Shown here piece by piece: positions 1-7,218 of a DNA stretch of 23,440 bases. Source of the DNA: Clostridium sp. CAG:138 (GTDB lineage Bacteria > Bacillota > Clostridia > Christensenellales > CAG-138); assembly GCA_000435055.1 (NCBI GenBank), contig FR879718.1, positions 37,801 to 61,240 on the forward strand. Reading direction: 5' to 3'. The notes under the pieces are model-generated. The model saw only the letters and a list, made by a program, of their open reading frames with translations, ran no database searches and was not told the origin of the DNA. A program made the translations under genes and the position numbers. The first letter of the stretch is position 1. Each line of letters opens with the position of its first letter.

Positions 1-796
1 CCCCCCCACCGGGAGAAAACACAACCCCCCCCCAGCCGATGAAGGCCCCTGCCATTGCGGCGATATCAAATCCGCCAACCTTTGACAGCACGTCCAAAAC
101 ATCCGCTCCGTTGGGTTTGTGCAGCGCGACTGCATCTGAAATGACACGTTTTTTCAGTGCAAATCCCTCGTCCGTAAGCCCGCTTCCGCGTCCGGTGACG
201 CTTTCAACAGGGAGATTCAGCAGGCAGGCAAGCACAGCGGCGGATGTTGTTGTGTTGCCGATACCCATTTCGCCTATGCCGAGTGCATCCGCGCCCGAGT
301 TGTGCGCACGCTCGGCTGCCTCGATTCCGATCGCAAGGGCATCGACAGCCTGACTGCGCGTCATTGCGGGCTGCTTTGAAAAGTTTGCGGTGCCAAACCC
401 CAGTTTGCGGTCAAGAATGGTTTCGGGAACACTGTCGGAATTTATGCCGACATCGATAACTTCAACATCAATGCCGAAATCCCGCGCAATTGCGGACATG
501 CCGGTTTTGCCGCGAGTCATATTTATTGCCTGCGCAAGCGTCACGCTCTGCGGAGTTGAAGCAACGCCCTCGGCAACTATTCCGTTATCGGCTGCGAACA
601 CAACTATGCGTGTTTTTTCTATGCGATTGCACACGCGCCCTGTAATTCCCGCAAGTCGGACGGAGATTTCCTCAAGTGCTCCGAGGCTTCCCGGAGGCTT
701 TGCAAGCTTGCTCTGCCTTTCCTTTGCGGCAGCTTTTGCGGCTGAATCGGCGGGGCGAATGCGGGAAAGCAATGCTTTCAGTTCGGTTTCGTTCAT
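1..796 (-). CDS. cobT: Nicotinate-nucleotide--dimethylbenzimidazole phosphoribosyltransferase, 3' end missing
   Basis: CobT transfers phosphoribose from nicotinate mononucleotide to the lower-ligand base, giving alpha-ribazole phosphate for cobalamin nucleotide-loop assembly in the cytoplasm. The readable protein (about 260 residues of a family usually near 350) begins MNETELKALLSRI and shows the family landmarks KPPGSLG, VVFAADNGIVAEGVA, GIGEMGIGNTTTSAAV and a GRGSGL segment. The ATG at 796 is the only sensible start because an in-frame stop lies just upstream at 827-829. The Shine-Dalgarno is weak. The gene follows the TIM-barrel gene by 37 bases on the same strand, so it is probably the next cistron of that operon. 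The C-terminal part carrying the family's catalytic glutamate is outside the window. After residues GAFIG the translation becomes a glycine-rich stretch in a C/G homopolymer, unlike any CobT, so the last 34 bases are suspect. Confidence 0.93.
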   Translation of the reverse strand, partial: MNETELKALLSRIRPADSAAKAAAKERQSKLAKPPGSLGALEEISVRLAGITGRVCNRIEKTRIVVFAADNGIVAEGVASTPQSVTLAQAINMTRGKTGMSAIARDFGIDVEVIDVGINSDSVPETILDRKLGFGTANFSKQPAMTRSQAVDALAIGIEAAERAHNSGADALGIGEMGIGNTTTSAAVLACLLNLPVESVTGRGSGLTDEGFALKKRVISDAVALHKPNGADVLDVLSKVGGFDIAAMAGAFIGWGGVVFSPGGG

Positions 797-833
797 AAGT
801 TCAATCCAATGTATATATTTTGCATATCATGAA

Positions 834-1613
834 TTATTTGCTCAAAAAGCCGTTATCAACCAGCCAAACAACGGACGGCGCGGCAGTCATGTTTTCAATC
901 GTAAAGGTTGCATCCGGAGATTTTCGGATGATATATTCAATCGTTTCCCGCATCGGAATATTTCCGCTGCCGAGAGGATTGTGAAGATCGTCCCCGCCGA
1001 AATTGTTGTGCAGGTGAACATGCATAAGCTTCGGTGCGAAGCGGTCGATCCAATGCGTCAGCGGGGTTTCGGAAACGCGGCTGTTTGCATGCCCGATATC
1101 AAGGCAAAGCCCGAAGCGCGAATCGTTAACTCCCTCGGCAACCGCCGCTGTGATTTCCGGTTCGGGTTCCATAACGTTTTCAAGCAAAAAACTCATATCG
1201 TTCGGTGCGTTTTTCAGAAAAACACGCCAAAACTTAACGGATTCGTCAATGAAATATTCTTTATAGTAAACAAAAGGTATGAATCCCGAGTGAAAAACAA
1301 TTCGTTTTGCTCCGATAACATCCGCCGCAAACAGTGCTTGGTCAAATCGCCGCCGAACAACGTCGCGAACAAGCGGATCTATTGCACACGGAGAAAGCTC
1401 CGCAAACGGGGCGTGAAGCAGCAGCCGCAGACCGCAGCCCGATTCGGCAGTAAGCTGCGAAACGCGGCGAAAATGTGCCGCACTGTCCGTATCCATGTTC
1501 GGCGCATAGCAGAATTCTGCAATTTCAAGTCCCAGCGAGTGTTCCCGCGCAGCAGCAGCGCAGTCCTCCGCAATGGTTGAAACGAAAAGTTTTTTTGAAA
1601 AATCAAAAGTCAT
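834..1613 (-). CDS. Xylose-isomerase-like TIM-barrel protein (sugar phosphate isomerase/epimerase or AP-endonuclease-2 family)
   Basis: This 259-residue protein belongs to the AP-endonuclease-2/xylose-isomerase-like TIM-barrel superfamily, whose members are metal-dependent sugar isomerases, epimerases or endonucleases. Candidate metal ligands are spread as the fold expects: H68 (LLHAPF), H108 (VFHSG), E145 (LLENV), D172 and H175 (LDIGHA), H198/H200 (HVHLHNN) and E240 (FTIEN). No signal peptide or membrane segment is visible. The chosen ATG at 1613 overlaps the end of ispDF by 11 bases. A longer reading frame exists upstream but lies inside ispDF and lacks family-like sequence. There is no clear Shine-Dalgarno, which fits translational coupling to ispDF. 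The substrate cannot be told from sequence. Position between ispDF and cobT is suggestive but not proof of a role in either pathway. Confidence 0.82.
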   Translation of the reverse strand: MTFDFSKKLFVSTIAEDCAAAAREHSLGLEIAEFCYAPNMDTDSAAHFRRVSQLTAESGCGLRLLLHAPFAELSPCAIDPLVRDVVRRRFDQALFAADVIGAKRIVFHSGFIPFVYYKEYFIDESVKFWRVFLKNAPNDMSFLLENVMEPEPEITAAVAEGVNDSRFGLCLDIGHANSRVSETPLTHWIDRFAPKLMHVHLHNNFGGDDLHNPLGSGNIPMRETIEYIIRKSPDATFTIENMTAAPSVVWLVDNGFLSK

Positions 1614-2883
1614 TTTGCATGTTGTAAGCTTGAGTCGGTTTGCATCCGTATCGGCACTGTATCCGCACTTTCCGCACCGCTGCAACAGCACGAACGGTGA
1701 TGCATTCAAGATTACCCTCCGGACCGGTTCCTTCGGGTGTTGTAAACTTGACGCCGATATTTTCCGGCGGAACGCCGAGAGCCTCTGCAAGGTTTGCACG
1801 CATTGCTTCGCGGAAGGGCGCAAGCTTCGGCTTTTGAGCCGTTATCACGGAATCGATATTCACAGTTTCAAATCCGGCTGCGCGAATGCGTGCAGCGGCC
1901 TCTTTTGCAAGCAAAAGGCTCGATATGCCGCGAAATGCTTCATCACTGTCGGGAAAATGCTGCCCGATGTCGCCGAGTGCGCATGCGCCGAGGAGGGCAT
2001 CAATCACGGCATGAGCAAGTGCGTCCGCATCGGAATGCCCAAGCAGTCCGAGTTCAAACGGAATTTCAACGCCGCCGAGGATGAGCTTTCGCCCGGCTGC
2101 AAGGCGGTGGGTGTCTTCGCCGATGCCGATTCTGAACATATTACTTACCTCCGCTGTCGGTAAAATCGGATTATCTCCCGAGCGCGGCTCCGCAGAGGAT
2201 CTTGCGGACACATTGCCCGAGGGGAGATTCCGCTCACTGCGTTTTGAAAGCAAAAACTCAAAATACGGAATATCGTCCCGCGTTGTGAGCTTCAGATTCT
2301 GTTTGCTGCCCGGAGAAAAATGCAGCTGTACTCCCGTTGAGCGGCAAAGGTCGGCATCATCCGTGAAGCTGCCGACGGCGTTGCTGTATGCATTCAAAAG
2401 AATATCTCTGCGGAAGCTTTGCGGGGTTTGTGCCGCAAGAAGCCTGCTTCTGTCAAGCGTTTCTCCGGTATCGCCGAAACGAACTGTGTCCGCAACGGGC
2501 ACGGAAGCAATGCCGCAGCCGTATTGCTCTGCGGCACGCAGGCTGGCTTTAATGGTTTCTCTGTCAACAAGGCAGCGGGCACAGTCATGAACGGCGGTAA
2601 TCGCACCCGATGCAGCGCGGACGGCATTGAATACGGACTCCTGCCGCGTTTTCCCGCCGCGAACGATTTTCACGGGGTAAGGCGCGGAATTTGCCGCTGT
2701 AAGTGCAATTTCCTCCGTGTCGGGCGAAACGGCAATAACGGCTTCATCGGCAATTCCGCAAAAAGCTTCAACACAAAGCTCGACGGGTGTTTTGCCGCAA
2801 AAACGCATCAGCATTTTGTTTTCGCCCATTCGCGATGATGAACCGGCTGCAAGCAGAATTGCGGATACTGTAGTTTTATCCAT
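1603..2883 (-). CDS. ispDF: Bifunctional IspD/IspF: CDP-ME synthase and MECDP synthase
   Basis: This fusion catalyses two steps of the non-mevalonate isoprenoid pathway: IspD joins CTP to MEP, and IspF cyclises CDP-ME phosphate to MECDP. The 426-residue protein has an IspD domain at about 5-225, with the nucleotide loop LLAAGSSSRMGENK (R18, K23), VHDCARCLV, TPQSF and a late NLKLT lysine. A polar linker spans about 226-248. The IspF domain spans about 249-410, with metal ligands in GEDTHRL, then GHSDADAL, DIGQHFPDSD and KFTTPEG. About 15 extra residues follow the IspF fold. I chose the ATG at 2883, with GGAAGAGG upstream; a TTG at 2916 overlapping the rqcP stop is possible. The usual IspD motif VHDAARP is changed to VHDCARC, but its Asp and Arg remain. 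A GGAGG and ATG sit exactly at the start of the IspF domain. Confidence 0.95.
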   Translation of the reverse strand: MDKTTVSAILLAAGSSSRMGENKMLMRFCGKTPVELCVEAFCGIADEAVIAVSPDTEEIALTAANSAPYPVKIVRGGKTRQESVFNAVRAASGAITAVHDCARCLVDRETIKASLRAAEQYGCGIASVPVADTVRFGDTGETLDRSRLLAAQTPQSFRRDILLNAYSNAVGSFTDDADLCRSTGVQLHFSPGSKQNLKLTTRDDIPYFEFLLSKRSERNLPSGNVSARSSAEPRSGDNPILPTAEVSNMFRIGIGEDTHRLAAGRKLILGGVEIPFELGLLGHSDADALAHAVIDALLGACALGDIGQHFPDSDEAFRGISSLLLAKEAAARIRAAGFETVNIDSVITAQKPKLAPFREAMRANLAEALGVPPENIGVKFTTPEGTGPEGNLECITVRAVAAVRKVRIQCRYGCKPTQAYNMQNDF

Positions 2884-2912
2884 GCTGTTTCGGGCCTCTT
2901 CCGGCTGCGGTG

Positions 2913-3179
2913 TCAATCTGCATCGGTATTCAAACTGTCTTCAATGATTCTGTACATGCTGTCCGCTTCCTCTTTGCGAACGGTTTCGCGCACGGCAAGC
3001 ACCTCGGCCGTCAGCCGCTTTGCGCCCATGCGAACGCTGATTATGTCCCCCGGGTTAACATCGGCTGCGGGCTTTGCAACTTTGTCATTCACCGTTACCC
3101 GTCCCATGGAACAGGCTTCGTTTGCAACGGTCCTGCGTTTGATAATTCGCGAAACCTTAAGGTATTTATCAAGTCTCAT
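2913..3179 (-). CDS. rqcP: S4-domain RNA-binding protein RqcP (YabO/Hsp15-like)
   Basis: This 88-residue protein is almost entirely an S4 RNA-binding domain. It begins MRLDKYLKVSRIIKRRTVA, followed by GRVTVN and a VNPGDIISVRMG loop, with a KKEEA-like ending (VRKEEADSMYRII). In Bacillus subtilis the homologue YabO/RqcP binds stalled 50S subunits and works with RqcH to add alanine tails to blocked nascent chains, as part of ribosome-associated quality control. The assignment is from remembered family pattern, and Hsp15-type heat-shock S4 proteins are the nearest alternative. The ATG at 3179 has a good AGGAG six bases upstream. The gene lies 20 bases after the foldase lipoprotein gene and runs into ispDF, so it is a middle cistron. 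Confidence 0.88.
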   Translation of the reverse strand: MRLDKYLKVSRIIKRRTVANEACSMGRVTVNDKVAKPAADVNPGDIISVRMGAKRLTAEVLAVRETVRKEEADSMYRIIEDSLNTDAD

Positions 3180-3199
3180 CAGGTGCTCCTCTTTAATGA

Positions 3200-4738
3200 T
3201 TATTCTTTAACATAGTCTTTTCCGACGGATGCGATAAGGTCTTTGTCATACACAATATCGGCGTCATCCATCCATGTATCAAGCAGCTCGTCCCATGCTT
3301 CGGTATCGCTTGTCGCTTTGACGATCGCCGTTACTTTGTCAATCACATCAGCAAGCTTAACTTCGCCGGGCGTTTCGTCCGCACCGCGGTAAATGATATG
3401 CAGGCTGCCGTCCGTGTCGGTAAACACATCCGAGTATTCACCGGGCTTAAGCAGCGAATAAATCTCCTTGACGGTTGAACTCCAGTCACCCTTTGAGGAG
3501 CTGTGTTTTGTTGAAATCAACTGCCCCTTTGTGCGGAAGGTTTCGCAGCCCCCGTAACTGTCGCTGCCTGCAACGTATTCGTTCTCTGTATACTTGAGCA
3601 TGACCTGAGCAAAGTCCGCTCCGCCTTCAAGCTCGGTAAATGCCTTGTCGATTTTTGCACGATAAGGCTCAATGAATTTATTGTACATTTCATCGCATTC
3701 AGCCTGAAGCGTTTTATAGTCCGAAATCAGCTGCGCAATTCGCTCGGAATTTGCGCCGTCACCGTTTAAGGCATCCGTAAACAGCAGGGATGTGCATTCT
3801 TCACGCAGCGAATCAAGCTGTTCGTTCTTTTTTTTGTAGTCATCGCCGAGTTCGCCTTCGGGAATAACAACAATATCCATGATTCGGGAGTATCCCTCCG
3901 GAACAACAAGCGCGGGCGCGGCATCATCGTAGATACCGCAGTATTTTTCAAAGTACTCTTCGTTATCTTTATACTGCTCGGGATTGGAGGCATAAAGCTC
4001 CTTATCCGATTTCAACTGCTTTTCGTACCAATCGGCAATGTCTGCATCCGTCACGGAAAAATCTTTGCAAACATACTCCTTGTACGCTTCGATAAGCGCC
4101 GTGTTGCGCAGCTCGAGTTTATATTCCTCGCAGTATTCATCATAGGTCATGGTTTTGCCGGTGTAATATTCGGAAAGCTCCGCAATGGCGGCATCAAAAT
4201 ACTGCTGAACAGTCTTTGAATCGTCCTTGGCATTGGATTCTTCGGCAGTTTTCATATACTCGTCATATATCTCTTTAAGTTCGGTTTCCGCCTGTGCATC
4301 GGATTCCGCGATCTGTTCATCGGAAAGTTTAAATCCCTCCTCCTTTGCCCGGTACAGAACCACCATATCCTTAACAAGATATTCAAGCACCCAATCGCGG
4401 AATTCTTGCAGCTCTTCCTCGTTGCTGACGGGATCATAGCCCATTTGTTCCATGTATGAAAGATATGAGTCGAAGGCAGCCGTATAGAGGGCGTAGCTCA
4501 CGGTTTCGTCCCCGATGGATGCGACTGCAGCGGTCTTGTCGTTCGGAACACCGTTTTTGTCGTTATTATTGCTCTTGCATCCGCTGAAGCAGAACAGAAA
4601 AGCTGCTGCTGCAATAAAGCAGACAACACGCACGAATGTCGAAGTTTTTTTGGAAAAGCCGGCGAAAATGCTTCCGCATCCCGATCCTGCCGCGGCTGAG
4701 CAGCCGGGCTTGCGGCGGTCGTTGTTTGTTGCGGTCAT
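3200..4738 (-). CDS. SurA/PrsA-like foldase lipoprotein (peptidyl-prolyl isomerase family)
   Basis: The 512-residue product looks like an extracytoplasmic folding factor. A basic N-terminus is followed by a hydrophobic segment (about 36-52) ending in a lipobox-like FSGC with Cys54, so it is probably lipid-anchored outside the membrane. Residues 70-235 form a charged helical SurA/trigger-factor-like arm. A parvulin-like isomerase core starts at RIMDIVVIP (about 285) and resumes at DFAQVMLKYTE (about 375) with a GG-containing loop near 390-405, then LKPGEYSDVF and LHIIYR. The halves are split by a predicted helical insertion of some 70 residues. The lipobox has Phe at -3, slightly off consensus. 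The ATG at 4738 has GGAGG upstream. It is the first gene of the leftward operon and has its own strong promoter. Whether it has isomerase activity or is only a chaperone is unclear. Confidence 0.8.
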   Translation of the reverse strand: MTATNNDRRKPGCSAAAGSGCGSIFAGFSKKTSTFVRVVCFIAAAAFLFCFSGCKSNNNDKNGVPNDKTAAVASIGDETVSYALYTAAFDSYLSYMEQMGYDPVSNEEELQEFRDWVLEYLVKDMVVLYRAKEEGFKLSDEQIAESDAQAETELKEIYDEYMKTAEESNAKDDSKTVQQYFDAAIAELSEYYTGKTMTYDEYCEEYKLELRNTALIEAYKEYVCKDFSVTDADIADWYEKQLKSDKELYASNPEQYKDNEEYFEKYCGIYDDAAPALVVPEGYSRIMDIVVIPEGELGDDYKKKNEQLDSLREECTSLLFTDALNGDGANSERIAQLISDYKTLQAECDEMYNKFIEPYRAKIDKAFTELEGGADFAQVMLKYTENEYVAGSDSYGGCETFRTKGQLISTKHSSSKGDWSSTVKEIYSLLKPGEYSDVFTDTDGSLHIIYRGADETPGEVKLADVIDKVTAIVKATSDTEAWDELLDTWMDDADIVYDKDLIASVGKDYVKE

Positions 4739-4943
4739 AGTGTGTGATTCCTCCGTTCTGAGTTTTGGAAAAACGGAACCCCCTGATTTTTGATTAACGA
4801 TTATTCAGAGCATTCCCGAAAAACAATCGATATCGGAAGCAACGAAAACCGAGGCTTTGCTGCTGACGCTTAAGAACTGCCGAAAACTGCACATTAATTC
4901 TGCCGCCGGCAAGCGGTGCGCCGAGAGTATCCATTCCGCTGTC

Positions 4944-4959
4944 TATTATACAGCATTCA
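4944..4959 (-). repeat. Left arm of 16-bp inverted repeat containing a -10 element
   Basis: Read on the minus strand this is TGAATGCTGTATAATA, identical to plus-strand 5125-5140. The outer ends of the two arms are 197 bp apart. Similarity continues imperfectly inward through the -35 regions, and no similarity is seen outside the arms. Confidence 0.7.
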
Positions 4960-4973
4960 GCCCCGTTTGCCAA
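4945..4973 (-). promoter_or_regulatory. Predicted sigma-A promoter of the foldase-rqcP-ispDF-cobT operon
   Basis: On the minus strand TTGGCA (4973 to 4968) is followed after exactly 17 bases by TATAAT (4950 to 4945). This is a near-consensus vegetative promoter about 207 bases upstream of the foldase start. The predicted 5' leader of about 200 bases shows no riboswitch I can recognise. Confidence 0.75.
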
Positions 4974-5109
4974 TGAGTGCGGGAATAAATCACATTTTTC
5001 CGCCGAAGGGACACATTCGGTGCCAAAATCACGGTTTCTCGTGCCCGAATCGCGGAGCCGATAAAAACAGACAGCAAAAACAAGTTGAATATAATTTTAA
5101 TAAAAACTC

Positions 5110-5139
5110 TTGCCCAAATCGAGGTGAATGCTGTATAAT
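5110..5139 (+). promoter_or_regulatory. Predicted promoter of the surface-protein gene
   Basis: TTGCCC (5110-5115) is followed after 18 bases by TATAAT (5134-5139), about 100 bases upstream of the TTG start at 5240. The -10 is perfect and the -35 matches four of six positions. Confidence 0.6.
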
Positions 5140-5140
5140 A
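5125..5140 (+). repeat. Right arm of 16-bp inverted repeat containing a -10 element
   Basis: The plus strand reads TGAATGCTGTATAATA, exactly repeated in opposite orientation at 4944-4959, so both divergent promoters carry the same -10 context. Confidence 0.7.
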
Positions 5141-5239
5141 CGATTGATATTTTATGTACATGCGTAAGCAGGAGCATTCTGTGTCCGCAGCGCATGAGCC
5201 GACAGTGCCTGCTGCATTGTTCGGGATAAGGAGAAAGCA

Positions 5240-7000
5240 TTGACTCGAAGGAAATTTTCAATATTTACCGCTTTGTTCGCTGCACTGATCGCTTTTGCGG
5301 CTGTTCTTCCCGTTTCAACGGGGTTCGCTGCAAATGCGCAGACTGTTCATGGCAATTCCGCCGAAATCACCGTTCTGCCCGCAAAAAACGGAACGGACGC
5401 GGCAAGCATTTCGGCAAACCCCGCATTTTTGTCCGGTCCCGGACAGGTCACCGTAAGCATCACGCTTCGCAACCCGGGCGGTGCTGCGGGACAGGGGCTG
5501 GATGATACCGCAACAGGTTCCCTGATAAAGGAACCGTCGGAATCCACTCCGGCACCCGAGCCGACACCCGAACCCGAGCCGTCAACTCAGCCCGGCGGCG
5601 GTGTGTACACAAATGTTTCAATAATCAACACATACGGCGTTTCTTTCAACACTTCCGATGTTCCCGCGGGGGAATCGCGCACATTTACCGGCACGATGAA
5701 CGTTGCCCAGGAACAAATCGGCGAAACACTGCGCTTTACAATTGCATGGTTCGATACGGCAACCCAAACCGCAGGTTCGCGTGAGTTGACTCTTGTCATT
5801 TCCCGTGCGGATACGGCTTATCTTAAGCTTTCGCGCAGCGTTGACAAATCGATTGCTTCGGCGGGTGATATTGTCAAATTGACATATACAATGATAAACA
5901 CAGGCGCAAAGAATCTCAACAGCATTATCCTTGTTGATAAGAATGTTGCCGGTACACAGGCAATGCTTCCCGCATTCAGCCTTGCTCCGGGAGAGAGCCG
6001 CGTATTCACTTATGAATACACAATGCGCACATCGACCGTAACGAGCAAACCGACTGTATCGTTTGTTCCCGAGGGGTCAACAAATGCCCTGTCGGTAACG
6101 CTTTCGGGGCTTACCATCGGCCTTATAAATGCGCAGCTCACCAAAACGGTCGAAATCGGCACCCCCACACCGGACGGCGTTGAATTCACACTGTATCTGA
6201 CCAACAACGGCAATCAGAGCCTGAATTCGCTCACCGTTACGGACGATCTCGGAACCGTTGTTCAAAGCGGTTTCAGCCTTGCAATCGGTGAGTCGAAAAC
6301 CATTAAATATTTCGTCAGAAACCCCGAAGCCGTTCGCTATGTTGTGTTCAACATCACCGGCGTTTATTCGTCCGGCATTGTGTTTAAGGACAACACAAAG
6401 AGCTACACTGTTCGCCCTTACATCGATCCGACAACTCTCGGCCTTGAGTTCCGCGCGGAAGTTCGCACTCAACTCAATCGAGAGAATATCATTGGGCTGA
6501 CTTTCACCGTCACAAACACGGGAAGCACTCCCTACACCGATGTTGTCCTGACCGAAAAAGAACTGGATTATGAAATCCACAAGATTGCCGTTCTTGAACC
6601 CAACTCCGGCGCACAGTCATTCAATATCGATCTTAACGTCGGCGGAGAAAGAGATCTTGTGTTCTTCCTGACGGCTCTTGACGCTTCGGGCAACACGCAC
6701 ATGTTTGAGGCGCATCTGACCGCAAAATATATCGATGCCGAAGGCACCGTTCCGAACGAACCGCCGGCAACGGGCGGGGTCACGGTCGTTGACGATCCGA
6801 ATATCGGCAGCAAGCTGGACGGAATGCTCACAAAAACGGGAAGTGCGCTGAAAGTATGGTACAGTATTCTTATCATTATTGCGGCAGTTGCGCTTATCGC
6901 GATCATTGCCCTTGCCGCTGTTGAAATTTACAAGCGCAAGAACGGCGGAAACGCAAAAAAAGCACCGCGCAGACGCGCGCAGGAGGACGATGAAGACTGA
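5240..7000 (+). CDS. Membrane-anchored surface protein with CARDB/DUF11-like beta-sandwich repeats
   Basis: The 586-residue protein starts at a TTG with AAGGAG six bases upstream. A signal peptide (about 1-34, ending GFAANA) leads into an extracellular region. A first beta-sandwich-like segment (about 42-190) is interrupted by a Pro/Glu-rich linker (98-121, PAPEPTPEPEP). Three related segments follow at about 195-290, 297-395 and 402-500, each with a pattern like LTYTMINTGAKNLNSI, FTLYLTNNGNQSLNSL or LTFTVTNTGSTPYTDV, then a loop like LAPGESR. This N-T-G pattern is typical of CARDB/DUF11/COG1361 S-layer-like domains. A membrane helix (about 540-561) and a basic, then acidic, cytoplasmic tail end the protein. 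There is no LPXTG motif. The role is probably a cell-surface adhesion or structural one, but the ligand is unknown. The next gene, rmuC, is 218 bases away and gives no functional hint. Confidence 0.75.
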   Translation: MTRRKFSIFTALFAALIAFAAVLPVSTGFAANAQTVHGNSAEITVLPAKNGTDAASISANPAFLSGPGQVTVSITLRNPGGAAGQGLDDTATGSLIKEPSESTPAPEPTPEPEPSTQPGGGVYTNVSIINTYGVSFNTSDVPAGESRTFTGTMNVAQEQIGETLRFTIAWFDTATQTAGSRELTLVISRADTAYLKLSRSVDKSIASAGDIVKLTYTMINTGAKNLNSIILVDKNVAGTQAMLPAFSLAPGESRVFTYEYTMRTSTVTSKPTVSFVPEGSTNALSVTLSGLTIGLINAQLTKTVEIGTPTPDGVEFTLYLTNNGNQSLNSLTVTDDLGTVVQSGFSLAIGESKTIKYFVRNPEAVRYVVFNITGVYSSGIVFKDNTKSYTVRPYIDPTTLGLEFRAEVRTQLNRENIIGLTFTVTNTGSTPYTDVVLTEKELDYEIHKIAVLEPNSGAQSFNIDLNVGGERDLVFFLTALDASGNTHMFEAHLTAKYIDAEGTVPNEPPATGGVTVVDDPNIGSKLDGMLTKTGSALKVWYSILIIIAAVALIAIIALAAVEIYKRKNGGNAKKAPRRRAQEDDED

Positions 7001-7021
7001 TAAGGCTGATTAAAAACCAAG

Positions 7022-7058
7022 GCTGAGCGGTCGATTCATTCAACTGCACCGCTTCAGC
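7022..7058 (+). terminator. Weak stem-loop after the surface-protein gene
   Basis: GCTGAGCGGT (7022-7031) pairs with ACCGCTTCAGC (7048-7058) with one bulged base and a 16-base loop, 22 bases past the stop codon. There is no T-run after it, so it is only a possible terminator or RNA-stabilising hairpin. Confidence 0.35.
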
Positions 7059-7218
7059 TTAAACAAGTGACTGTTTATATGACCCGCGCCGGCGGGCGGC
7101 TCAGAACGGGTTGCCTGTTGAGCTGCGGGTTTAATAATTTGCCGATAAACGGCATCGGTGAACCGAACCGTGCGGCGGACAACAATTCAAAACAGAGGAA
7201 AACAAAGGAGAATAAGGT

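Larger units (their letters stand above)
4739..5239. other. Divergent intergenic region of about 500 bp
   Basis: This spacer separates the leftward foldase operon from the rightward surface-protein gene. It holds two outward-facing promoters (4945-4973 minus, 5110-5139 plus) whose -10 regions lie in a shared 16-bp inverted repeat, and the two ribosome binding sites. The short open frames inside it have no coding character that I can support. No RNA gene was recognised. Confidence 0.6.

Noticed and set aside
390..1580. Long 396-residue open frame on the plus strand
   Set aside because: It is antisense to cobT and the TIM-barrel gene, both well recognised, and its translation has no family-like pattern or ribosome binding site.
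4916..5167. Short open frames in the divergent spacer
   Set aside because: They cross the promoters on both strands, have no ribosome binding site and no recognisable product.
7083..7096. GC-rich hairpin CCCGC/GCGGG between the surface-protein gene and rmuC
   Set aside because: The stem is only five bases, without a T-run or nearby conserved motif, so neither terminator nor riboswitch is supported.
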